From assembly GCA_024291935.2 (NCBI GenBank), contig CM044326.1, positions 37,013,948 through 37,077,947 on the forward strand: 64,000 nt of DNA. Reading direction: 5' to 3'. Numbering within the stretch: position 1 is the first letter of the stretch; every line of letters begins with the position of its first letter. Shown here in pieces: positions 30,625 to 40,630 of the stretch. The notes under the pieces are model-generated. The model saw only the letters and a program-made list of their open reading frames with translations. It was not told the DNA's origin and ran no database searches. A program made the translations under genes and the position numbers. The DNA is from Okapia johnstoni (taxonomy: Eukaryota > Chordata > Mammalia > Artiodactyla > Giraffidae).

Positions 30625-31240
30625 TGTTTTTTAACAAAAATATTTTAAATATTTTAAAAATTTTTATTGAAGTATAGATGATTTACAATGTTGTGTTTGT
30701 TTCAGGTGTATGGAAAAATGATTTAGTTATGTATATACATATATTCATTCTTTTTTAGATTCTTTTCTTATATAGATTATCACAGAATATTGAGTAGAGT
30801 TCCCCATGCTATGCAGTAGGTCCTTGTTGAGTATGTTCATCCCAAGCTCCTGATTTATCCTTCCCTCACCCCACATTTCCCCTTTGGTAACCATAAGTTT
30901 GTTTTCAATACCTGTAAATCTATTTCTGTTTTGTATATAACTTAATTTTTTTAAATTTAGTTTCCACATTTGAGTGATATCATGTGATACTTTTCTTTTT
31001 CTAACTTACTTTACTCAGTATCATAATCTCTAGACCCATCCATGCTGCTGCAGGTGGCATTATTTCCTTCTTTTTCATGGCTGAGTAATATTCCATTGTA
31101 TATATACACCACATCTTTATCCATTCCTCTGCCAGTCAACATTTAGGTCTCTGTCTTGGCTAATGTAAATAGAAATGCAAAGAACATTGGAGTGGATTTA
31201 TCCTTCAGATTATGGCTTTTTCCTGGATATATTGGCATTT
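30625..31240 (-). mobile_element. L1 LINE 3' end, antisense
   Basis: TTTTTATTGAAGTATAGATG with 'gatttacaatgttgtgtttgtttcagg' is the ruminant/L1 antisense 3' UTR. 'gatacttttctttttctaacttactttactcag' and TGGCTGAGTAATATTCCATT belong to the antisense ORF2 end. Truncated at about 31240, shortly before the A/T tract. Confidence 0.88.
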
Positions 31241-31331
31241 CTTTTTTAAAGCATAGATTTATGCAACAGCCTTCTCATTAGTGACTTTTGGTGATGCTTT
31301 GGTTCAGAGTCTTTCCCATCTCCAAGTAAAG

Positions 31332-33079
31332 TGTATATATATTATATTATATATATATTATATATTATATTATATAAATAGTTTTATATCTATAATATAT
31401 ATTACATAATATAATATATATGATATATAATACAATATAATGTAATATAATATATAATAATATGTAACCATATTTATTATATATAATTATAATATTATAT
31501 TATAAATATATTATATATAATATATTATATATTATTATAATATTATAATTTTATATATGCATTATGTATATTATATATAATATAACATATACAATATATA
31601 TAATATACAATATATAATAAATGTAATATATTAATATAATATATTAATATAATATAATATATATTATAATTGTATTATATATATAACATATAATATTATA
31701 TAATATATATTATAATTGTATTATATATAACATATAATATTATATAATATATATTATTTAATTATATATTTTTATGTAATATGATATATAATGTATAATA
31801 TATATAATATATATTGTATATGTATAATTATATACAATATATATTAGAAAATATATAATATTTTATATTATATTATATATTGTATATATTATATACATAA
31901 TATTATATATATACACATATACATATACATGTACATATACATGTATATATACATATATACATTATATATACATATAATATATAATATAATAGTATATAAT
32001 ATATATAACATATAATATATATAATTATATATAATATGTATGTAAATATATATATTATATATAATGTATATATATTATACATACATTATATATACACATA
32101 GACTGTATATATATTATATATTGTATATATATTATATACATAATATATATAATATATAATATTATATGTATATATTATATATATACACATATACATATAC
32201 ATATACATGTGCATATATATACATGTACATGTACATGTGCATATACATATATACATTATATTTTTACATATAATATATATAATATATAATATATAATATA
32301 TATTATATATATTATTATATATGTATAAATATATATATATATAAATATGTATATATATAAATATATACATTATATTATTTATATTATATATAATATATAT
32401 ATTTTTATATATACATATAAATTTAATAATAGAATATATAATATATTATATAAAATATAATATATAACAGAATATATATATTATATATTATATAATATAC
32501 ATTATATATTATATAATATATTATATACATTATATATATATATATAATGTATATAATATATTATATACATTATATATGTATATATAATGTACATAATATT
32601 ATACATTATATTTTATAATATATAATGTATATAATATACATATACAATATGTATATTATATATTATACATTATATATATATAATATATATATGCACAATA
32701 TATACAATATACACACAATAATATATATATAATATATATATTATATATACACAATATATATTATATATTATAAATATATAATATATATATTATATATTGC
32801 ATGATATATAATATATATTATATATTGTATATTATATTATATCTGTATATATAATGTATATAATATAATATAAAATATAATATTATATATATTGTATATA
32901 TATTATACACATTATATATCATATATAAAATAATATAATATATAATATAAATAATTTTATATTATATATATTATATAATATATATATAAAAATATATAGT
33001 ATAATATATAATATATAAAATATATAATGTATAAATAATATATTATATTAAATATTATATATATTATATATATATATAT
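31332..33079. repeat. 1.75-kb A/T low-complexity tract
   Basis: Nearly all A and T, built from TATA, ATATTATA and ATAATATA units. Two sub-blocks are rich in ACATATACATGTAC-type alternating purine/pyrimidine (about 31911-31970 and 32183-32255), spaced about 272 bp. A 46-bp unit around TATAATTGTA is tandemly duplicated (31665-31674 and 31711-31720). Tyrosine/isoleucine repeat ORFs across it are artefacts. It is flanked by unique sequence on the left and right. Confidence 0.97.
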
Positions 33080-33221
33080 GATGTTCTGGTGTCTGCTTTC
33101 CTAAGGGTTTCTGAGATAATCTCTGCCATCGCCATCTCCTGGCCTGGGTGGGGTCCTGGGCTCAACCATCTGGGGAAGCTAGCTTTTGGCTGTAACTCAC
33201 CCTTAGGTCATTTGGCTCCTT

Positions 33222-33308
33222 TAGAACTTCTTTCAAAATTGGAGTCAATCCTTTCCAGCCCCTTCTCTGCTTTTTCAGCTAAGTGTATGTAACATTTTAA
33301 AGCCTTTG
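33222..33308 (-). mobile_element. isolated Tigger1-like transposase fragment
   Basis: AGAACTTCTTTCAAAATTGG and the next 65 bases match 34013-34098, inside the full Tigger1, at roughly 80 percent identity. Neither flank matches Tigger1 as far as I can see, so this is a short isolated copy of a transposase segment. Confidence 0.65.
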
Positions 33309-33329
33309 TCTTGCCATGCTGGCCCCCAA

Positions 33330-33525
33330 CAATTTCACTCCCCGTTCCTGCTTCCTGGAACACTTTTCGTTAAAGGGTCACGTTACTGTGTGCCCTCATT
33401 AGGGTCTCCAACTCCACCTTCTCAGAAAGGCCTCTCTCTTTACCTAAAATAGCAGCTCTTATCACTTCCTATTATTCATACTGTTTTGTAACATGTATCT
33501 GCACCTGATACTCTAACTACAAGTG
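33330..33525 (+). mobile_element. L2 LINE fragment, sense
   Basis: 'tcctgcttcctggaacacttttcg', 'caccttctcagaaaggcctctctctttacctaaaatagcagc' and 'tatcacttcctattattcatactgttttgtaac' follow the sense L2 order. Confidence 0.7.
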
Positions 33526-33566
33526 TTGGCAAACTTCAGGTCCTAAACTTTTCAGGACAGATCGTT

Positions 33567-34519
33567 CAGGCAGACCTCAGAGATACTGAGGGTTTTGTTC
33601 CATATGACCGCAATAACGTGAATGTTGCAATAAAGCACATCACACAAATAGTTTTGTTTCTTAGTGCACTTAAAAGTTATGTTTAAATTATACTAAGTCT
33701 GTCAAGTGTGCAAGAGCACTATGTCTAAGAAAACAACATATATGCCTTCATTAAAAATACTTTATTGCTAAAAAAGAAATGCTAAGCATCATCTGAGCCT
33801 TTAGAGAGTTATAATCTTTTTGCTAATGGAGGGTCTGGCCTCCATGTTGATGGTTGCTGAGTGATCAGGGTGGTGGCTGTGAATGCGAGGGTGGCTGTGG
33901 AAATTTCTTAAAGCAAGGCAAGGATAAGGTTTGCTGCATTGATTGGCTCTTGCTTTTATGAATGATTTCTCCATAGCATGCAATGCTGTTTAATAGCATT
34001 TTACCTGCAGTAGAACTTCTTTCAAGATTGGAGTCAATCCTTTCAAACACTTTCTCTGCTTTATCAACTAAGTTTATGTAAAATTCTAAATCCTTTGTTC
34101 TCATTTCAACGATCTTCATAACATCTTCACCAGGAGTAGTTTCTGCCTCAAGAAACCAGTTTCAGTGCTCATCCATAAGAAGCAACTCCTCATCTGTTAA
34201 AGCTTTATCATGGGATTGCAGGAATTCAGCTACATCTTCAGGCTCCATTTCTAATTCTAGTTCTCTTGCTATTTCTACCACATCTGCAGTTACAATAGTA
34301 ACATCAAAGATCACTGATCACAGATCACCACAACAAATGTAATAATAATGCAAAAGTTTGACATATGGCAAGAATTACTGAAACACAGCCCAGAGACATG
34401 AAATGAGCAAATGCTGTTGGAAAATGGCAGCAATAGATTTGCTAGATACAGGGTTGCCATAAGCCTTCAATTTTCAACAAATGCATATCTGTGAAGTGTA
34501 CCAAAGGGAGGTGTGCCTG
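33567..34519 (-). mobile_element. Tigger1 DNA transposon, internally deleted, nested in hAT
   Basis: The ends are CAGGCAGACCTCAGAGATAC on the left and AGGTGTGCCTG on the right, i.e. the inverted Tigger1 termini. Read on the minus strand it holds the 5' flank, then a deletion junction near 34290, then the last part of the transposase and the 3' flank. About 950 bp remain of a roughly 2.4-kb element, the known size of full Tigger1. Non-autonomous. Confidence 0.9.
33801..34290 (-). pseudogene. Tigger1 transposase C-terminal relic
   Basis: On the minus strand the C-terminal part of a pogo-type transposase can be read. 34119-33865 is open for 84 codons and contains 'KDLEFYINLVDKAEKVFERI', 'SNLERSSTAGKMLLNSI' and 'CFKKFPQPPSHSQPPP'. 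A shifted frame covers the end to about 33801. The N-terminal DNA-binding domain and the DDE catalytic core are lost by the internal deletion, so it cannot make a working enzyme. TIGD host genes come from the same family, but this copy still sits between transposon ends and is a plain relic. Confidence 0.8.
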
Positions 34520-34814
34520 AAAAAATCTTCAGTTTTGTGGGCTGTACGGGCTCTGTTCCAACTACTCATCCCTGCCATTGTGGTGGGAAAACCTCCACAG
34601 ACAATATGTGGATGTACATGGCTGTGTGTCAATAAAACTTTATTTGCAGAAACAGACAGTGGGCAGGATTTGACCCACAAATCTATCATAGGGTAGATTT
34701 CTTATTGCATCTTTAAGACCGAGAACCTAGGAGTCATTCAATGAATGTGGAATCATGAATAAATGAATGTTTAAATTTATTCCTTTCCTTCTAAAAAGAG
34801 CATTTTGAGTAATT

Positions 34815-35135
34815 GTGCCTAGTCTCTCAGTCATGTTTAACTCTTTGCAATCCCATGGACTGTAACTAAACAGGCTGCTCTGTCCATGGGGAATCTCCAG
34901 GCAAGAATACTTGAGGGGTTTGCCATGCCCTCCTTCAGGGGATCTTCCCAACCCAGGGATTGAACCCACGTCTCCTGCATTGCAGGCAGATTCTTTACCA
35001 TCTGAGCCACCAGGGAAGCCCAAGAATACTGGAGTGGGTATCCTTTCTCCACGGGGTCTTCCCAAACAAGGAATCAAACTGGGATCTCCTGCAGTGCAGG
35101 TGGATTCTTTACCAGCTGAGCTACCAGGGAAGCCC
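34815..35135 (-). mobile_element. Bov-tA with extra tRNA-like unit, clean target-site duplication
   Basis: Antisense, with two tRNA-like heads in a row. One ends at GAGCCACCAGGGAAGCCC near 35020. The second runs through 'gggtcttcccaaacaaggaatcaaactgggatctcc' to GAGCTACCAGGGAAGCCC. TTTTGAGTAATT occurs exactly at 34803-34814 and 35136-35147. Confidence 0.95.
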
Positions 35136-35147
35136 TTTTGAGTAATT

Positions 35148-36888
35148 TGCAAACATAAAATTCACTCATTCGAAGTGCACAGCTGATTGATCTTTAGTAT
35201 ATTTGGAAAGTTGTACAACCATCATTGCAATCTCCATTTAGAGCATTTTTACTGCTCCAAAAAGAAACCGTATCTCTAACAGCTCTCATCTCCTATCACT
35301 AATCCTAGGTGACTATTAATCTACTTTTGTCTCTATGGATTAACCCGTTTTGGTCATTTCAGAAAAGTGGAATCATACAATTAAAGGCCTTATGTGACAG
35401 GTTTCTTTCACTTAGCATAATATTTTCAAAGTCCATCCATCTTGCAACATGTGTCAAAACTTCATTCCTTTTTACTGCTAAGTAATATTCCATTTTGTGA
35501 CTATCCCACATTTTATTCACCAGTTCATCAGGCGATGGACCTTTGAGTTGCTTTCAGTTTCGAAATACAGTAAGTCCCCTACAGACGAACCTTCAAGTTG
35601 TGAGCTTTCCAAGATTCTAATGTGCCTTCCATCAATGCCAGGTGTGAGTGAAACTGCAACTTGCCCCCCATCTTCCATTACTGACAATCCTTCAGCTCTA
35701 CCATCTCCCAGTTCCTCTCCCTCCTCCAGTCAATAACTCTTCTTGCCGTTCACTCAGTGCCAGCCCATGTATGCCAATGGTACTAAACTACTGTACTTTT
35801 CAAGACACTGTGCTGTGAGATCAAAAATGTTTTCTTTATGTTTTGTGTTTGTTATATATCGCTTGTGTGAAACATATTATAAGCTGATGACAGCATAGTA
35901 TTGTATAGCTGATTGTGTTAGCTGGGTGCCAAGGCTGACTTTGTTGGACTGACAAACAAATTGGACTTACAAATGTGCTCTTGGAATGGAACTCATTCAT
36001 ATGTAGGGGACTTACTGTATGGGCAGTGGTTACTTTTGCTGTGAACACTCATGTGCAAGCTTTGTGAGGATGTATATTTTCATTCCCCTTGGGTATGTGC
36101 CTCGGAGTAGAATTATTGCGTCCTACAGTAAGTCTATGTTTAATAATCTGAGGCAGCTTCAGACTCTTCTCTAGAGGGGCTGCTCTGTTTTACATTTCCA
36201 TCACTGTACCCTCATCAACAGTCGCTATTGTCCCTCCATTTGATCCCAGTCTTCCTAGTGGGTGTGAAGTTGTATGTACTGTGGTGTTGATTTGTATTCC
36301 CTGATGACTATGTTGAGTATCTTTTCATGTTCTTATTGGCCATTTGTATATTTGTTTGGAGAACTGTCTCTTTAAATTCTTTGCTCTTTTTGAAATTAGG
36401 TTATGCATATTTTTATTATACAGCTGTAAGAGTGAGTGGTTTATTCTGGATACAAATCCCTTATCAAATATACAATTTGTAAATAGTGTTTCTCATTCTG
36501 TGGGTTGCCTGTCAAATTTCTTCATCATATCCTATAAGGCATAAAATCTTAAAATTCGGATGAAGTTTATTTTTTTCTTTTGTTTCTGGTACTTTTATTG
36601 TCAAATCTAAGAAAACATTGCTTAACCTAAGCTCAAAGCTTTACTCCAACATTTCCTTCTAAAAAGTTTATAATTTTAGTCCTTATGTTTAGACTTTTGA
36701 TCCATTTGAAGTTTGATTTTTGTATATGTGTGAGGTGGGAGTCCAACTTTACTCTTTTGCACTTTGATATACAGTTGTCACTAGCCTTATTTTTTGAAAA
36801 AGACTATGTTTTCCCCTCAATTTGACTGTAAAGAATCAATTGTCCATAAATGAAAGGATTTATTTCAGGATTCTGATTTCCATCCCAT
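35148..36888 (-). mobile_element. old L1 LINE, antisense, split by a DNA transposon
   Basis: The part before the split has 'ggtgactattaatctacttttgtctctatgg' and CACTTAGCATAATATTTTCA. The part after has 'ttgtgaggatgtatattttcattccccttggg', 'tttggagaactgtctctttaaattc', CTGGATACAAATCCCTTATC and 'tggtacttttattgtcaaatctaag'. It reads as a long antisense piece of an L1MA/MB-like element (about 1.3 kb without the insertion). No ORF is left. Confidence 0.85.
35568..36017. mobile_element. 450-bp TIR DNA transposon (Tigger/pogo type) inside L1
   Basis: A perfect 15-bp terminal inverted repeat CAGTAAGTCCCCTAC lies at 35568-35582 and, reversed, at 36003-36017. A TA dinucleotide sits on each side (35566-35567 and 36018-36019), as expected for TcMar elements. 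The inside has no transposase; the serine/proline-rich ORF on its left side is not a domain. I do not know the exact family name. Confidence 0.9.
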
Positions 36889-37619
36889 TGATGGTTGCTT
36901 TGGCATCATCTTCCTTCTGATTCACAGATGAAGGCCACAACCTTGCCCAGAGAGCTGTTGAATTGCCTCAAAGGAGTTTTAAACCCTGTGCTTACCCAGG
37001 TCTCCTTCTTCTCAAGTTTTAAAGATCTACATACATCCCATGTGTATGCTCTATCCTTGGTTCTGCCACTGTGGCCATGGGTGGTTCCCTGCCTCTCTGC
37101 ATCTGAGATGCTCCATCCTGAAAGGAGAGATTCAGACAAGAATGACATCTTCTGTCCCCACTGAGATTCTATAGTCCTATGACTTCTGAGATAACATCCA
37201 ACTGGGGGAAAATATCACTGGATCCAACAGAGATATTCTACCCTTTAGAAGAAATGTTGAAGATGACAAATTTAGGGTGAGATAAAGAAGATGATATTCA
37301 TTTAATTGCCTGGAGAATTATTACATGTTTTCAGCCTCATTAGAAAGTTGTTGTTTTCGACACTGACCTTAAAAATTAACATGGAGTCTGTCAGACTCTA
37401 TGATATGGGATTTGTTTGACAATTTCATGATTGTAATCCAGGGTTAAACAATCTTTTTTTTTTTTTTTTTGGAGACTAACTTTATCCACTTGTTTCCTTT
37501 CTTTTATCTGAATTCTAAACCAATTATTAAGGGGACTTAAAAAATTGGGCCTCAGGAAAGAAAATTTAAAATCAGAGTTTGACTGCCTGTTACTCAGGTA
37601 GAAGTAGGAAATGTTAGTT
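36889..37619. other. unique sequence, no gene seen
   Basis: A poly-T run lies at 37453-37470. Otherwise no repeat or exon recognised. Confidence 0.4.
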
Positions 37620-37815
37620 ATGGTTATCACTGCCTGCTGTGTGCTCAGAGCATTTCAGGGTCTTTACAGCATCTTTCACAAAGCTTTTGTCTCATCCAAT
37701 CCTCACGACAACCTTGTAGGCACGATTAATATTATCCTCACTTTATGGATGGAAAAATCATGTCAGAGAGATGGCAAAGAGACTGCCTATGTCCTATGTA
37801 GCTAGTTGGCATCGC
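37620..37815 (-). mobile_element. MIR SINE, antisense
   Basis: 'gcctgctgtgtgctcagagc', 'catccaatcctcacgacaaccttgtaggcacgattaatattatcctcactttatgg' and 'gcctatgtcctatgtagctag' follow the antisense MIR layout. Confidence 0.7.
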
Positions 37816-38029
37816 TGTTGAAATTCTATTATTACAGGTTTCCAGAAGGTCATCCTGCCTTGGGAGAAAGTTCCCACCACATCTTGTGATCTCTGGTACC
37901 TATGCTATGCATCCTGTTGGAGTGAGTATCATCTTTAAATCCTTTAATGATTCCTCATGATTTTTTTTGGGGGGGGTATGTGTTCTGGCCCTACGTGGGC
38001 TCCTGTCCTGGATGTCTGACTTTGGATCA

Positions 38030-38375
38030 CTGTTGTTTGTCAGTCACTCACTAATGTCTGTCTCTTTGTGACCCCATGGACTGCAGAACTCCAGGCATCC
38101 CTGTCCTTCTCCTTTAATTTTCCTAAAACCTCATGCCTATTGAGTCAGTGATGCCATCCAGCCATCTCCTCCTCTGTCACCCACTTCTCCTCCTGCCCTC
38201 AATTGTCCAAGCACCAGAGTCTTTTCCAAGAAACGGGCTCTTCACATCAGGTGGCCAAAGTATTGGAGCTTCAGCTTTAGCATTAGTCCTTCCACTGAAT
38301 ATTCAGGGTCGATTTCCTTTAGGATTGACTAGTTTGATCTTCTTGCAGTCCAAGTGATTCTCAAGAATCTTCTCA
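38030..38375 (-). mobile_element. BovB LINE 3' end, antisense
   Basis: GTTTGTCAGTCACTCACTAA begins the antisense terminus. 'ggatgccatccagccatctcctcc' and 'gtggccaaagtattggagcttcagctttagcattagtcc' follow. It ends near 38375 inside the RT tail. Several indels show that it is not a recent copy. Confidence 0.93.
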
Positions 38376-38899
38376 CAAAAACTCCACTTTAGGCTACTCA
38401 GACCATGTCTTGACTGCTGACTTTGTTCAGTTAAGATGTTGATTAGAACATTTTAAGGGAAAACAAGCAGGTCCAGGGGAATATGGTCAAGGTGGTTCAA
38501 GAATTCCAAAAGAAGTTCTATGAAGAGAAGTCAGAGGGAATATGTTAAGATATTCCCTTTGAGAAAACAAGAGGAACTAGACCACTGTCTTCAAACACCT
38601 GGAGTGCTGCTGAAGGTCATAGAGAAGCTAAAGGACAGGCTGAGTACCAAGGAGCAGAAACTGTGGGGTGATAAATTTTGGCTCCAGATGAGGAAGGCCT
38701 TCTTATTAATCGAAGTCATTCAAGGATAAGATTGGCTGTCTTGAGAGCGCAGGAGTTCTCCATCGTGGGAGGCAACCAAGCAAGTCATGTCCAGCTGCCT
38801 CTAAGGAATGCCAAGAGGATTCGGGTAGCTCATGGAATCCTGGTCTAGGTGAGTTCCCTCTCAGTTCCAAGACTCTGTCACCATTACCCTTCTAAACAC
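38376..38899. other. no gene seen; part resembles an old unnamed repeat
   Basis: The part at 38660-38800 ('gataaattttggctccagatgagg...gttctccatcgtggg') resembles a string I know from an old mammalian repeat, but I cannot name the family. Confidence 0.3.
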
Positions 38900-39560
38900 C
38901 CTTGGACTGTAAAATCAGATCTTGCTCCTACCTTTAAGGAGCTTCTAGTCTAGTGGGGAAGATGCACACACATACAAACATACAAATGAACTCCCCCCTC
39001 AAAGTGCGATAAGGATCATAAGGACACAAAAAAGATGCTAGGATAAATATTTCCTTCATGGAGAGTGGGCAGGGGAGGGGTCTTCAAGAAGCAACTCATT
39101 GATGAAAGTTGGGGAGATCAGAAGAAGTCAGGCAGGCTGGAGAGCCCAGGGAAAGCACCCAGGCTGGGTGAGAAAAGCACCCAGGTTGGCTATGGATGAG
39201 AGGACCCAGCACAGTTGAGGGATGTGGACGACTGAGCCTTGTGACTTGGGGCACCATGAGTTGGGTTGGGGGGTTCAGGGGCTGGTCACCCGTGCAGGAG
39301 GGATTTCCATGTTATTCCATGAGTGTTGGGAAGTCACTGAAGGGTCAGAGGCTGGAGGGGGTCTGACTTTGGACTCAGATAGATTTCTTGGAGGCTGGTG
39401 TGGAGGATGGGAGCAGGTGAGAGAAGACTGGCCTGGATGAAGGTGTGAGGCAGTGGGAGTAGAAATCAGTGTCAGGGGCTGGCTGGATGATGACCCTGTG
39501 GCTTGGAAGTGGACAGTGCTGGAGACAGACAATTCGGGTGTGATACAGGTGTTGGATGTG
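38900..39560 (-). mobile_element. ancient L2-like repeat, antisense
   Basis: 'ctttaaggagcttctagtctagtggggaagatgcacacac' is the antisense L2 motif before its 3' end. A G/A-rich stretch with 'gttgggaagtcactgaagggtcagaggctgg' then follows the same order as the copies at 18027 and 23810. Confidence 0.5.
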
Positions 39561-39569
39561 CCATCTGGG

Positions 39570-40450
39570 TGGATTGTGGCTGTTTACTTATTTAGTTATT
39601 GTTTTAAATTGAAGCCTAGTTGATTTACAATGTGGAGTTGTAAATCCACATGTATAACTGTACTTTGCTGCTGTACAGCAAAGTAATTCGTATATACATA
39701 GATACTATTCATATATATATTAATCTTTTAAGATTCTTTCCATTATAGGTTATTATTAATATAACGTGTTGAATATAATTCCCTGTGCTATATAGTAGGA
39801 CCTTGTTGTTTATCTGTTTTATATGTTGTTGCTGTTGTCGTGTGAGTCAGTCAGTCATGTCTGACTCTTTGCAACCGCATGGACTGTAGCCCGCCAAGCT
39901 CTTCTGTCCATGGGATTTGCCAGGTAAGAAGACTGGACGTATGCTAATTTCAAACTCTGAATTTATTCCTCCCCACTCACTTTCCCCTTTGATAACCATA
40001 AGTTTATTTTCTATGTCTGAGAGTCTATTTATCTCTTTTGTAAGTAAGTTCATTGGTATCATTTTAAGATTCCATATATAAGAGAGATCATATGGTACTT
40101 GTCTTTCTCTGTGCTTTACTTCCTTAGTATAATAATCTTGAGATCCATCCATGTTGTGACAAATAGCATTATTTCATTGTTTTTTATGGCTGAGTAATAT
40201 TCCATTGCATACATGTACCACATCTTCTTTGTCCATTCCTCTGTCAAGGGGTATTTAGGTTGCTTCCATGTCTTGGATATTATTAACAATGCTGCAATAA
40301 ACATTAGGGCATGCATCTTTTCAAATTATGGTTTTCTCCAGATAAATGCCCAAGAATGGGATTGCTGAATTATATGGTAGTTCTATTCTTAGTTTTTCAG
40401 GAACCTCAATACTGTTTCTATGGTGGCTCTACCAATTTGCATTCCTGATG
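39570..40450 (-). mobile_element. L1 LINE 3' end, antisense, split by a SINE
   Basis: 'aagcctagttgatttacaatgtgg', 'gttgaatataattccctgtgctatatagtaggaccttgttg' and, after the SINE, 'accataagtttattttctatgtctgag', TGGCTGAGTAATATTCCATT, 'tgctgcaataaacattag' give the antisense L1 3' UTR and ORF2 end. Confidence 0.9.
39826..39946 (-). mobile_element. Bov-tA SINE fragment, antisense, inside L1
   Basis: GAGTCAGTCAGTCATGTCTG, 'ctttgcaaccgcatggactgtagcccgccaagctc' and 'gccaggtaagaagactgg'. The head is missing. Confidence 0.9.
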
Positions 40451-40630
40451 GTGGCTGTTTAAAGGCACAGAATGGGGGACACATTCGGGAGAAGTAGTCT
40501 TTAGTCATCCCTCATTTCTGTGTCTTTCGCTCCTCACAAGACCAGGACTTCCTGCAGGAAGGGGCTGAGCCTTTGTCATCTTGCACACTCTGAACTGGGC
40601 AGAGGGCTGAACAAGTGATCACCTATTCTG

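Larger units (their letters stand above)
33531..34695 (-). mobile_element. hAT-type MITE, split by Tigger1
   Basis: The left piece, 33531-33566, reads AAGTGTTGGCAAACTTCAGG ... 'ttttcaggacagatcgtt'. The right piece, 34520-34695, continues 'tcttcagttttgtgggctgtacgggctctg', 'catggctgtgtgtcaataaaactttatttgc' and 'gcaggatttgacccac'. Joined, the pieces make one antisense copy of the hAT MITE seen at 28797-28962. Confidence 0.72.

Noticed and set aside
31332..33079. Tyrosine/isoleucine repeat ORF in the A/T tract
   Set aside because: Artefact of a TATA repeat lacking stops in one frame.
34815..35135. CRISPR-like direct repeats
   Set aside because: Repeats at this scale are tandem SINE heads; no array of short repeats with unique spacers exists in the window.
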